Of a stretch of 9,846 bases of DNA, positions 1-5,909 are shown piece by piece. Below the pieces are notes generated by a model. The model was not told where the DNA came from and searched no databases. It saw only the letters and a program-made list of their open reading frames with translations. How positions within the stretch are numbered: the stretch's first letter is position 1; each line of letters begins with the position of its first letter. A program made the position numbers and the translations under genes. This stretch comes from Candidatus Saccharimonadia bacterium (lineage in GTDB: Bacteria; Patescibacteriota; Saccharimonadia; Saccharimonadales; 2-12-FULL-41-12). The DNA lies in assembly GCA_023263015.1 (NCBI GenBank), contig JALQXV010000050.1, forward strand, positions 1-9,846, in the 5' to 3' direction.

Positions 1-75
1 AAAGCGAGTCAAAATTTCTCCAACAATTCCACGTTGTACCGTGTCAGGCTTAAGAATGATAAGTGTTCGTTCCAT
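1..75 (-). CDS. ndk: Nucleoside diphosphate kinase, N-terminal fragment (runs off the window)
   Basis: Only the first 25 codons are present, read leftwards from ATG at 73-75 and cut by the window edge. The peptide starts MERTLIILKPDTVQRG and continues GIVGEILTRF. The TLIILKPD-V-RG-VGEI-RF pattern is the N-terminal signature of NDP kinase, where the Lys of the KPD motif binds nucleotide phosphates. The enzyme transfers the gamma phosphate from ATP to other NDPs in the cytoplasm. An AGGA Shine-Dalgarno lies 5 nt before the ATG (81-84), which supports this start. The gene diverges from the recombinase gene and shares an 85-bp spacer with it. The active-site histidine lies beyond the window, so integrity cannot be judged. 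The family call rests on a short but very characteristic stretch. Confidence 0.9.
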   Translation of the reverse strand, partial: MERTLIILKPDTVQRGIVGEILTRF

Positions 76-101
76 GTTCTTCCTTTTTTACAATACCCTC
101 T

Positions 102-131
102 ATTCTAACAGATTAGATAACCTGTGGTCAT
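102..131 (-). promoter_or_regulatory. Candidate sigma70-type promoter for ndk
   Basis: On the minus strand an extended -10, TGTTAGAAT (102-110), is preceded after an 18-bp spacer by a weak -35, ATGACC (126-131). Transcription would start about 20 bp before the ndk ATG. It is assigned by consensus only. No equally good plus-strand promoter for the recombinase was found in the same spacer. Confidence 0.45.
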
Positions 132-160
132 TGTAATTATGTATGCGATTAACGGGGTAA

Positions 161-1096
161 ATGTCGTACAATAAACGTATGCGCTTTCAGACCTTACTAA
201 CCGACTTTTTAGAGTATCTCGAAATTGAACAAAACCGTTCTCAAAAAACTATCGCCAATTACGACCATTACCTACGTCGTCTTGCCGACTTTGCCGGTGA
301 TATAACAGTAGAAGAAATTACTCCTGAGTTGATACGTAAGTGGCGTCTCTGGCTCAATCGACTCGGCACAAATACAAGCGACGAACTTGGTAAGACCACC
401 CAAAATTATCATTTGATTGCACTCCGCAGTTTTCTAAAGTATTGCGCTAAGCGCGACATCCCTGCCATGGCAGCCGACAAAATTGAACTTGCCCGCACTA
501 AGCGCGGTCAGGTCACCTTTTTAAATGAAGAGGAGGTTCACCGGCTGCTTGCACAGCCAGACCTCGACGAAGTTGCTGGTTTACGCGACCGTGCGATTAT
601 TGAATTGCTCTTTTCGAGCGGTTTGCGTGTATCAGAACTAGTTGGACTTAACAAAGATCATATTAACTTGAAGCGTCTCGAGTTTATGGTACGTGGTAAG
701 GGCCAAAAGGATCGACCGATCTTTATTAGTCCCGAAGCCGCCAAATGGGTCTCGCTATATTTAGAGGCACGACAAGACAGCAGCCCTGCCCTGTTTGCGC
801 GTGTTGGTGGACACCGACAAGCCGACACCAGCGGTAATTTTTTACGCCTAACCGCGCGCAGCGTGCAACGAATGGTTGCCAAGTACGCGCTAATGGCCGG
901 TATTACTAAACATGTTAGCCCTCACACCCTCCGGCATTCGTTTGCTACTGACCTACTGATGAACGGCGCCGACTTGCGCAGCGTACAAGCCATGCTTGGC
1001 CACAGCAACATTGCTACAACTCAAATCTACACGCACGTAACTGATCCACACCTTAAGAAGGTGCACGAACAGTTCCATCGCAAAGCGAGTGATTAG
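161..1096 (+). CDS. Site-specific tyrosine recombinase, XerC/XerD type
   Basis: This 311-residue protein has the length and two-domain layout of XerC/XerD. An N-terminal SAM-like core-binding domain covers roughly residues 10-95 and the catalytic domain roughly 115-305. All six catalytic residues are visible: Arg156 in GLRVSEL, Lys180 in GKGQKDR, His255 and Arg258 in HTLRHSF, His281 in LGHSNIATTQ, and the nucleophile Tyr290 in IYTHV. In the family such enzymes resolve chromosome dimers at dif, though related integrases move elements. The household-type sequence and absence of an adjacent element suggest the Xer role. Whether it is XerC, XerD or a single XerH/XerS-like enzyme cannot be settled here. 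The ATG at 161 has a short GGGG Shine-Dalgarno at 154-157. Another ATG six codons later has none. The gene ends 3 bp from the oppositely oriented PilX-like gene. Confidence 0.9.
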   Translation: MSYNKRMRFQTLLTDFLEYLEIEQNRSQKTIANYDHYLRRLADFAGDITVEEITPELIRKWRLWLNRLGTNTSDELGKTTQNYHLIALRSFLKYCAKRDIPAMAADKIELARTKRGQVTFLNEEEVHRLLAQPDLDEVAGLRDRAIIELLFSSGLRVSELVGLNKDHINLKRLEFMVRGKGQKDRPIFISPEAAKWVSLYLEARQDSSPALFARVGGHRQADTSGNFLRLTARSVQRMVAKYALMAGITKHVSPHTLRHSFATDLLMNGADLRSVQAMLGHSNIATTQIYTHVTDPHLKKVHEQFHRKASD

Positions 1097-1099
1097 ACT

Positions 1100-2164
1100 T
1101 TAGTTTATTGGGCAAGCTGCCGTATTATCCGACTCTACGCGCTCAGATGCATCGTCGCGGATAACGTTATAGACTTTACAGATCGAATCTTTGGTTTGAA
1201 GCGCAAAGCCTGGGTAGTTATACTGGCTTGACCCTGGTATGCGCACCTGTACTCGACGAAGTATGTCGCTCGAGCGTCCTGTTGAGTCAATCATAACCTG
1301 AGAATCTTTAAAACGAAGTTCATTATTAGCAGAATCTCTTCCTGATATCGTTACATTTGCCGGCTGATACAACGAACGAAGTGTTAATACGAGGCTATTA
1401 CGATTAATGTCATTTATCGTAATCGAGCAGCGCCTTGTACCAGCTGCGCCGTTACATGAGGCCGCCTTATAAATACCCTGAGAATCTGGATAAGCTACGC
1501 CTGCAACAGATACTGAAGCAGGAGCTCCTGTACCTGGTAGTGCATACACGCTAAATGCTCGATCTTTAATCAAGTCTCGTGTCTCGGCAGGACTAACGAT
1601 TTCTGCTCGAATACCTGCATATGTACAGTTATTTGGGAATTCTGTAGCGCCGTCTGTAAAGTTACAAGCACCAGAAATGGTATTGTCTCTGTTGCCTGCA
1701 TCATCCCAACTGATGGTTAAGCTAACTAGATTTGTAGCTGTTCGTGCTGGATTGTCGCTAACGGTTAAAATTGGAACTACTTTTGGTTCAGAAGTAGATA
1801 GCTTATCGTACTGGATTGTTTTTGGGGCTTTATCATATTGAACACAGGTGTACTTGTTGGGGCCGCCTGCTCCGTCAATATCGCGAGATAGAGCTGGTAC
1901 GTCAGCACACGTATCTTTAAATGTAGGTACACTCGGATCATTGCGAGTTGTATATAAGTAATTAGCAACGTCATTAATACCCGTCTCTGCATTATAGAAT
2001 GCCTGATCGCTTAACTGGCGGTCGATTGTCTCACGCTGTTCACGAGTTGAATTTTGAGAGGTAGCCAATACAATTAATGACAGTACGGTCATTAGAAGTA
2101 CAGCCACGATAATTGCTACTACACCACGCTCATCTGACTTAATTGGCTTCATATTGCTTCTCAT
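1100..2164 (-). CDS. PilX-like minor pilin / type IV pilus assembly protein
   Basis: The 354-residue product has a short basic N-terminus, a hydrophobic helix at about 13-35 (after ERG), then a polar helix with many Gln/Arg and the motif QAFYNAETGIND. This resembles PilX-type pilins, whose helix carries a similar A-x-AAEAG segment after the transmembrane part. Like many PilX proteins it lacks the Glu at position +5 after the presumed cleavage Gly14, so processing by PilD is uncertain. The remainder, about 290 residues, is Thr/Asn/Ser-rich with eight cysteines (86, 107, 167, 180, 237, 246, 329, 351), as expected for an exported beta-rich head with disulfides. The start is unsure: the ATG at 2164 has no Shine-Dalgarno, and an in-frame ATG at 2152 (Met5) has only a weak GAGAAG upstream. 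It lies 11 bp after the PilW-like gene, so both are probably co-transcribed. PilX-like proteins in other bacteria act in pilus initiation or aggregation. The role here is inferred. Confidence 0.65.
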   Translation of the reverse strand: MRSNMKPIKSDERGVVAIIVAVLLMTVLSLIVLATSQNSTREQRETIDRQLSDQAFYNAETGINDVANYLYTTRNDPSVPTFKDTCADVPALSRDIDGAGGPNKYTCVQYDKAPKTIQYDKLSTSEPKVVPILTVSDNPARTATNLVSLTISWDDAGNRDNTISGACNFTDGATEFPNNCTYAGIRAEIVSPAETRDLIKDRAFSVYALPGTGAPASVSVAGVAYPDSQGIYKAASCNGAAGTRRCSITINDINRNSLVLTLRSLYQPANVTISGRDSANNELRFKDSQVMIDSTGRSSDILRRVQVRIPGSSQYNYPGFALQTKDSICKVYNVIRDDASERVESDNTAACPIN

Positions 2165-2175
2165 AATAATTATGT

Positions 2176-2811
2176 TTAGTTTAACCTCTTTTTAACAGTT
2201 GTGTCTAGCCGAGCTGTCGCGCAAAATGACCCACCAGCAATACCGCTCTTACAGTCGGCGTTTGCTGCATCGGTATTAACGCTAGCAGGGTTAACGGGCG
2301 TGCCGTTGTCGTTATAGTGACTCAATAGATCATCATCCCCGTAAGCAACCCGAACGTTAACGCGCCATGTTCTCTCAGCAGCATCGACTGGATTAACGTC
2401 GAAGGCTAGCAAGCGCATGTTTTCACCTAACAGTTCTTGAGTATTGATACTAGCAGCCGAAGAACAGGCATCGCTTGGGCTAATCCGCTCAGATATAAGA
2501 CCAGGCGTCCCCCCAGTAACTTTCTGATTTATATTGTAGGTATAACGAGTGTCGCCAATACAAAACTGCGTTGCCGGATCCGCTCCTGCGCGTCTGTTGC
2601 CTTTAGCAAACTGAATTGAGCGAACAATCTCCTCTGAAATAACGCGCGTAGCTTCGCTGGTACGATTTTGGGTGATATTACGGTAGTAGATTTGACCAAT
2701 GCGAATAATACCAGTTGTAACAATTAACATTACGACGCTAAAAACAGCCGTAGCCATCATTAGCTCGATTAATGTAAACCCTTTCTCTTGGTTTTTATTA
2801 GAAATCGTCAT
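2176..2811 (-). CDS. PilW/PulJ-like minor prepilin
   Basis: From the ATG at 2811 the product is 211 residues. It carries a textbook class III prepilin signal: QEKG-FTLIELMMA, with cleavage after Gly11, N-methylated Phe12 and Glu16 at position +5, followed by a hydrophobic helix to about residue 38. Behind it comes a helical spine (SEATRVISEEIVRSIQFA), typical of PilW/GspJ-class pseudopilins, and a globular head with four cysteines (84, 116, 187, 197). A longer reading starts at GTG 2820, but AGAGGG at 2820-2825 sits 8 nt from ATG 2811 and abuts that GTG, so the ATG is preferred. PilD at 5908-6732 is the likely processing enzyme. The gene is the first of a two-gene minor pilin unit with the PilX-like gene downstream. 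The exact subclass (PilW, PilV or GspJ) is inferred from the N-terminal third only. Confidence 0.75.
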   Translation of the reverse strand: MTISNKNQEKGFTLIELMMATAVFSVVMLIVTTGIIRIGQIYYRNITQNRTSEATRVISEEIVRSIQFAKGNRRAGADPATQFCIGDTRYTYNINQKVTGGTPGLISERISPSDACSSAASINTQELLGENMRLLAFDVNPVDAAERTWRVNVRVAYGDDDLLSHYNDNGTPVNPASVNTDAANADCKSGIAGGSFCATARLDTTVKKRLN

Positions 2812-2819
2812 TCTCCCCA

Positions 2820-2825
2820 CCCTCT
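2820..2825 (-). promoter_or_regulatory. Shine-Dalgarno that fixes the PilW-like start
   Basis: AGAGGG on the minus strand is 8 nt from ATG 2811 and overlaps the alternative GTG at 2818-2820. The spacing favours the ATG and shortens the protein by three residues. Confidence 0.6.
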
Positions 2826-2902
2826 AGGCGTAAGCATTATTACTACTGTAAATTATTACGTAGGAAATAGCAATCCAATCAAAACAGCTGTACCTATTAT
2901 TG

Positions 2903-2911
2903 TGTTAAAAT
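2903..2911 (+). promoter_or_regulatory. Extended -10 promoter element for the anchored OB-like gene
   Basis: TGTTAAAAT matches the extended -10 pattern TGnTAtAAT. The expected -35 region (about 2883-2888) is poor, which is usual for extended -10 promoters. A start near 2918 would leave a leader of about 37 nt, with AGAGAA at 2941-2946 as the ribosome site 8 nt before ATG 2955. The spacer 2821-2954 must also hold any promoter for the minus-strand minor pilins. I found only weak candidates for that. Confidence 0.5.
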
Positions 2912-2954
2912 AGCATAAGAACTATTTAATAAGGTAACCTAGAGAACAATAATT

Positions 2955-3479
2955 ATGGTCAAAAAACCTTCAAAGTCAGTAATAATCGTGCTCGGTGCGG
3001 TTGTACTTGGTGGAGTTATCGGTGGAGCTGGCACCTATGTCCTGACTCGCTCATCTGATAAATCTTCATCTGCAAATACAGAAGTAGCTTCGCTCGGCAA
3101 AGAGCCTGAGAAACCAGAATTTAAAGATGTGCCAACCGCTAGCACCGACACAACACTCCCTGCCGGTGTCTTAAGCCCAAGCGACATATCAGCCCAAGCC
3201 TTTAAGTTTGTCGGTAAGGACGTTAAAGTTAAAGGTATCGTAACTCAGACACAAGAAGGTAAATATAGCTTAGTTGGACAAGATGGCGAACGTCCTGTCG
3301 GACTCCCGCTAGATTTTGGCAAGTCAAATCTAAATCCTAAAGATTACGCTGCAGCCACATCACAATCTAGCGAAAAGCCTAAAGACCCGAGCGCCGTCAC
3401 GGTATCGGGCAAAATTGTTGAGACAAAGAACGGATCTACTTCAATGTTCACCTTGGAAGTAACTTCGGTCGAAAAGTAA
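2955..3479 (+). CDS. Membrane-anchored protein of unknown function, probable OB-like domain
   Basis: I do not recognise a named family. The 174-residue product has a short basic N-terminus (MVKKPSKS), one glycine-rich transmembrane segment at about 9-31, a Ser/Thr/Pro/Glu-rich linker (32-75), and a compact C-terminal domain (about 80-173) of alternating beta strands. The strand pattern there (VGKDVKVKGIVTQTQEGKYSLV, then DPSAVTVSGKIVE and MFTLEVTSVEK) resembles the OB-fold arrangement of small periplasmic or anchored domains. That fold call is inference from pattern only. The topology would put the domain outside the membrane. There is no lipobox cysteine and no cysteine at all, unlike the neighbouring pilins. 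It is the only plus-strand gene within the pilus region, with its own promoter and a shared terminator. It may be an accessory pilus protein or an unrelated envelope protein. Confidence 0.7.
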   Translation: MVKKPSKSVIIVLGAVVLGGVIGGAGTYVLTRSSDKSSSANTEVASLGKEPEKPEFKDVPTASTDTTLPAGVLSPSDISAQAFKFVGKDVKVKGIVTQTQEGKYSLVGQDGERPVGLPLDFGKSNLNPKDYAAATSQSSEKPKDPSAVTVSGKIVETKNGSTSMFTLEVTSVEK

Positions 3480-3499
3480 CAGCTTACTTCAACCATATA

Positions 3500-3525
3500 A
3501 AAAAGGGGCCACTCGCCCCATTTTT
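3500..3525. terminator. Bidirectional rho-independent terminator
   Basis: A 5-bp GC stem GGGGC/GCCCC (3505-3509 with 3515-3519) closes a CACTC loop. It is flanked by an A-run on the left and T5 (3521-3525) on the right, which can pair past one A-A mismatch. Read rightwards it ends the gene at 2955-3479. Read leftwards the A-run becomes a T-tract and it ends the main pilus transcript just after the large pilin gene (stop at 3535). It lies in the 55-bp gap between the two convergent genes. Confidence 0.8.
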
Positions 3526-3534
3526 ATTTAATCC

Positions 3535-5121
3535 TTATGATGGACAGACGTTATAGTCGTAGCCACGATCAACCCACCTATACTGGTGATAATATGGCGC
3601 ACCATAGACTGGGTCTGAGTGCCAGACAGCATCCCATGCGTTGTACCAGTTATATCCTGGGTAGATATTACTAACTCCATAAAATACCAACCAAGTATAC
3701 TGACCGCCTACAACATATACACCCTCACCTGTTCCGAGAGAGTTGCCATAGTAGCCATCTTTATCTCCGCGACGGGCTCCTTTGATCCAGTAGCTATTCC
3801 AGCCAACGTGATCTGCATAATAAGACTCTGGGACCGGCTCTTGCTGCCAGTCATAATGATGTGTCGTGTAGCAAACCGGTCGCACGGCCAAGTTAACTGT
3901 TGTTATCGAGTCATACCCGCCAGTGGTAACTGACGATGCTCCACAGAGTTGATGGCCTGCAGGCGCACTAGCTGTTGCTGTATACGGCACAGATGGCTGT
4001 AGGTCGTTATACGTAGCATTTGAGCTACCATCAGTTGTTTTACTAGTATTGTAACCTGCTCGATACAGTTGAGTATTGATACCAGAACGATTTTCGCGGT
4101 CTCCACTAGAACAATCAGGGGTGTTATTGCCCGCGGCTGGGCGAATTTTCTTAACATTTACCACTACGGTCGGTTGCGCTTGCTTTCGAATTTTGAGCGC
4201 AATGTTTTCCTGTGTATCCAGACCGCGAGTCGTAACAGATGTTGTCGTAGCTCCACAAGATTCATAACCTGCTGGCATTGTGTATGAAGCATTATATGTA
4301 GTATTTACTGCCAAGTTATCGAATAAAGCCCGTGAGTCTGTTCCCGTTGATGCCGTAAAGTTTCCACCACCCGAGAGTCTTGTTGCAATACCTGCCAAAG
4401 ACCCATAAGACGTACTGGAGCATGACTTCTTTACGTTACCTGGATCAAGGTTAAGCACCTGCATTGATAAATAAACTTTAGGCGGAATTGGCGTACACGG
4501 CCCTGGGAAGTAACCACCTGGGCTATAGTAACCAGCTGGGCATGGTACACAACCGCCTACAGCGTTAAAATAAGCACCTGGCGGGTTCATAGAACCCGAG
4601 CCGGCCGCACAGCCGACGGTAACGGTGCCTTGATTAGGATTCTGTGAGGCAAGGTCTGGATAAATACGATGAACCATCGAGGATTCATCAATTCCGTTAC
4701 CAGTCGCGGCCTCCCAACGGGTATAGACAGTGAACGTATTACCTGTTCGTTGAACGTAGCTGTAGTAACGATTATCCTGCTTACAGTCGCTCAAAGCTGG
4801 GTTTGAGTCGTAGGTAGCAAAGTTCTTTGCATCACCAACAATAGCTGGCGTTGGCGTGCCATCATTCTTTATACAAAAACTAGTACCGTCAGCTGGCAGT
4901 GCCGGCGTAGCAGACTGAGATATAAAGGTTTTAAGTTGTTCGAGCTTTGTTTCGGAATGCTTGAAAGCCTCGCTTCGCTCAACAGATTGACGAGTAGCTT
5001 GTGAGCTTTTGTTTGATACCACAAAAGAGGCGGTTAATATAAAGCTCAATACGGCAACCGCAATCATAACCTCCATGATTGTGTCGCCTCTTTGACTTCG
5101 AATTCGCTTAAGTCCTAACAT
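3535..5121 (-). CDS. Large modular minor pilin, candidate tip adhesin
   Basis: The 528-residue product starts with a class III prepilin signal: RSQRG-DTIMEVMIAVAVL, with cleavage after Gly12, Glu17 at +5, and a hydrophobic helix to about 36. A helical spine and small pilin head with Cys83/Cys113 follow, to about 155. Next come a Cys-rich linker (Cys171, 191, 194, 209; contains GCVPCPAGYYSPGG), two homologous beta-type repeats (about 216-311 and 317-413) with cysteine pairs 234/289 and 337/393, and a C-terminal domain (417-528) with 19 Tyr and 8 Trp, bracketed by Cys417 and Cys526. All 12 cysteines can thus pair within modules. The start ATG overlaps the stop of the upstream GspH-like gene (ATGTTAG) and has GAGGT 10 nt before it, indicating translational coupling. 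Pilins with large C-terminal modules in other bacteria often sit at the fibre tip. Adhesion is inferred; I cannot name the C-terminal domain. Confidence 0.8.
   Translation of the reverse strand: MLGLKRIRSQRGDTIMEVMIAVAVLSFILTASFVVSNKSSQATRQSVERSEAFKHSETKLEQLKTFISQSATPALPADGTSFCIKNDGTPTPAIVGDAKNFATYDSNPALSDCKQDNRYYSYVQRTGNTFTVYTRWEAATGNGIDESSMVHRIYPDLASQNPNQGTVTVGCAAGSGSMNPPGAYFNAVGGCVPCPAGYYSPGGYFPGPCTPIPPKVYLSMQVLNLDPGNVKKSCSSTSYGSLAGIATRLSGGGNFTASTGTDSRALFDNLAVNTTYNASYTMPAGYESCGATTTSVTTRGLDTQENIALKIRKQAQPTVVVNVKKIRPAAGNNTPDCSSGDRENRSGINTQLYRAGYNTSKTTDGSSNATYNDLQPSVPYTATASAPAGHQLCGASSVTTGGYDSITTVNLAVRPVCYTTHHYDWQQEPVPESYYADHVGWNSYWIKGARRGDKDGYYGNSLGTGEGVYVVGGQYTWLVFYGVSNIYPGYNWYNAWDAVWHSDPVYGAPYYHQYRWVDRGYDYNVCPS
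3880..4173 (-). repeat. Second of two homologous Cys-bracketed protein repeats
   Basis: It codes for residues 317-414 of the modular pilin. The cysteines at 337 and 393 are 56 residues apart, against 55 in the first copy. Similarity is clear at protein level but weak in DNA, so the duplication is old or diverging quickly. Confidence 0.65.
4183..4476 (-). repeat. First of two homologous Cys-bracketed protein repeats
   Basis: It codes for residues 216-313 of the modular pilin. It shares with the second copy the order: beta strand, C-S, G-I-x-T-x-L, S-x-x-x-G, ATYNDL or ALFDNL, a Tyr strand, PAG-[YH]-[EQ]-x-CGA, and G-x-D with a final strand. Its cysteines are 55 residues apart (234 and 289). 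The pattern looks like an Ig-like or carboxypeptidase-regulatory-like beta sandwich. The fold is inferred. Confidence 0.65.
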
Positions 5122-5873
5122 TGTGGTGATACCTCGTCATCTACTCTTGTTTCTGTACTAAGCTGTCGACCGTTAGCGCCAAGTGTTAGTGATGCCCTAC
5201 GACCGTTTAGCCCCCCTTGTTGCATACAGAATACCACACCATTAGTGGCAGGCTGCATAGATCCGCCCGGACCAAAGTTATCAAGAATCTCATAAACTGT
5301 TACGCGCGCTGCATTTCCAGTAACCGTGTTATCCACTGATGATGTTTGACTAAAGTCGGATATTAACGCAAGCCCAACTACGTTACGGCCTGAATCAGAT
5401 AAGCTAACGATTCGACTTGGTGTCAGTTCGGCATCGATTGTGTACTCATTGGCAATACCAGGGTTACCGTCCCGACCTAACAAATGGATACCAGCTTCTG
5501 ACAAGTTTGTAGCGCCCTCTCTACCTACCATCGTGTACGCTGTGTACCTTGGTGAATTCATATTAAATTCAAACGCCTTACCAATAAATACACAGCCCTT
5601 GTTTGTGCCTTGTTCCGAAGGCGTTGTATTCCAGTAAAGCGTACTGCCTGTTTGCTCGCACGTAAAGTCACCTGCCGAAGGAAAATAGCCTGTTGAGACA
5701 TCGTTTAAAGTATCTTTTAGCTTTAATTCAAATGTATCAACAGATTGACTGAATCGTATACTTTCCTGTTTACCCGTAAATGCGAGCATAGCCGATCCTA
5801 GTAATGCCGACGATATCAGCAAAAAGAACATGACCTCTATAATTGTATAGCCCGCCGCAGGCATGCGTTTCAT
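5115..5873 (-). CDS. GspH/FimT-like pseudopilin
   Basis: The 252-residue product has a very short prepilin leader (MKRMPAAG, cleavage after Gly8). Tyr9 and Glu13 (+5) follow, in G-YTIIEVMFFLLISSALL, then a hydrophobic helix to about 32. The head includes FTCEQ, CVFIGKAFEFN, VTVYEI and a C-terminal strand pair around VVFC and ASLTLGANGRQLST. This resembles the GspH/FimT head, whose last strands end in a similar L-x-x-x-GR motif. Cysteines 72, 94, 216 and 252 allow two disulfides. GspH/FimT-type subunits are minor components that help prime the fibre and in some bacteria bind DNA; either role here is inference. The ATG at 5873 has no Shine-Dalgarno, but a perfect extended -10 ends 6 nt before it, so the gene may be read as leaderless mRNA. 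Its stop overlaps the ATG of the modular pilin by 7 bp. Confidence 0.75.
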   Translation of the reverse strand: MKRMPAAGYTIIEVMFFLLISSALLGSAMLAFTGKQESIRFSQSVDTFELKLKDTLNDVSTGYFPSAGDFTCEQTGSTLYWNTTPSEQGTNKGCVFIGKAFEFNMNSPRYTAYTMVGREGATNLSEAGIHLLGRDGNPGIANEYTIDAELTPSRIVSLSDSGRNVVGLALISDFSQTSSVDNTVTGNAARVTVYEILDNFGPGGSMQPATNGVVFCMQQGGLNGRRASLTLGANGRQLSTETRVDDEVSPQC

Positions 5874-5879
5874 GTCAAA

Positions 5880-5888
5880 ATTATAGCA
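5880..5888 (-). promoter_or_regulatory. Perfect extended -10 element for a probable leaderless transcript
   Basis: The minus strand reads TGCTATAAT, an exact TGn plus TATAAT match, followed by 6 nt and then the ATG at 5873. A start 7 nt after the -10 would fall on the A of that ATG. The -35 position is poor and is covered by a 13-bp dyad (5897-5909). The missing ribosome site agrees with leaderless initiation. Confidence 0.55.
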
Positions 5889-5896
5889 TAAGCATA

Positions 5897-5909
5897 AGTG
5901 TTAAACACT
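5897..5909. repeat. Short perfect inverted repeat over the -35 region
   Basis: AGTGTT-A-AACACT is a 6-bp dyad around one central base. It overlaps the last codons of pilD and lies just upstream of the extended -10 at 5880-5888. No T-tract follows, so it does not look like a terminator. An operator is possible but unproven. Confidence 0.35.

Noticed and set aside
131..157. Possible dif-like site next to the recombinase
   Set aside because: TTATGTATGCG and its surroundings share only short fragments with known dif arms, and no 11-6-11 imperfect palindrome can be drawn.
161..1096. The recombinase as integrase of a mobile element
   Set aside because: No attachment repeats, excisionase, phage or plasmid genes are adjacent, and the sequence is of the housekeeping Xer type.
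2165..2197. Leaderless promoter for the PilX-like gene (CATAAT at 2169-2174)
   Set aside because: The element lies only 4 nt before the first ATG, the -35 is poor, and the gene is 11 bp behind its operon partner; the AT-rich gap makes chance likely.
2812..2820. GTG start at 2820 for the PilW-like gene
   Set aside because: AGAGGG directly abuts this GTG, leaving no spacing, whereas ATG 2811 has a proper 8-nt spacing.
3619..4287. Several plus-strand open frames opposite the modular pilin
   Set aside because: They have low-complexity shadow translations without family features, fully inside a better supported gene.
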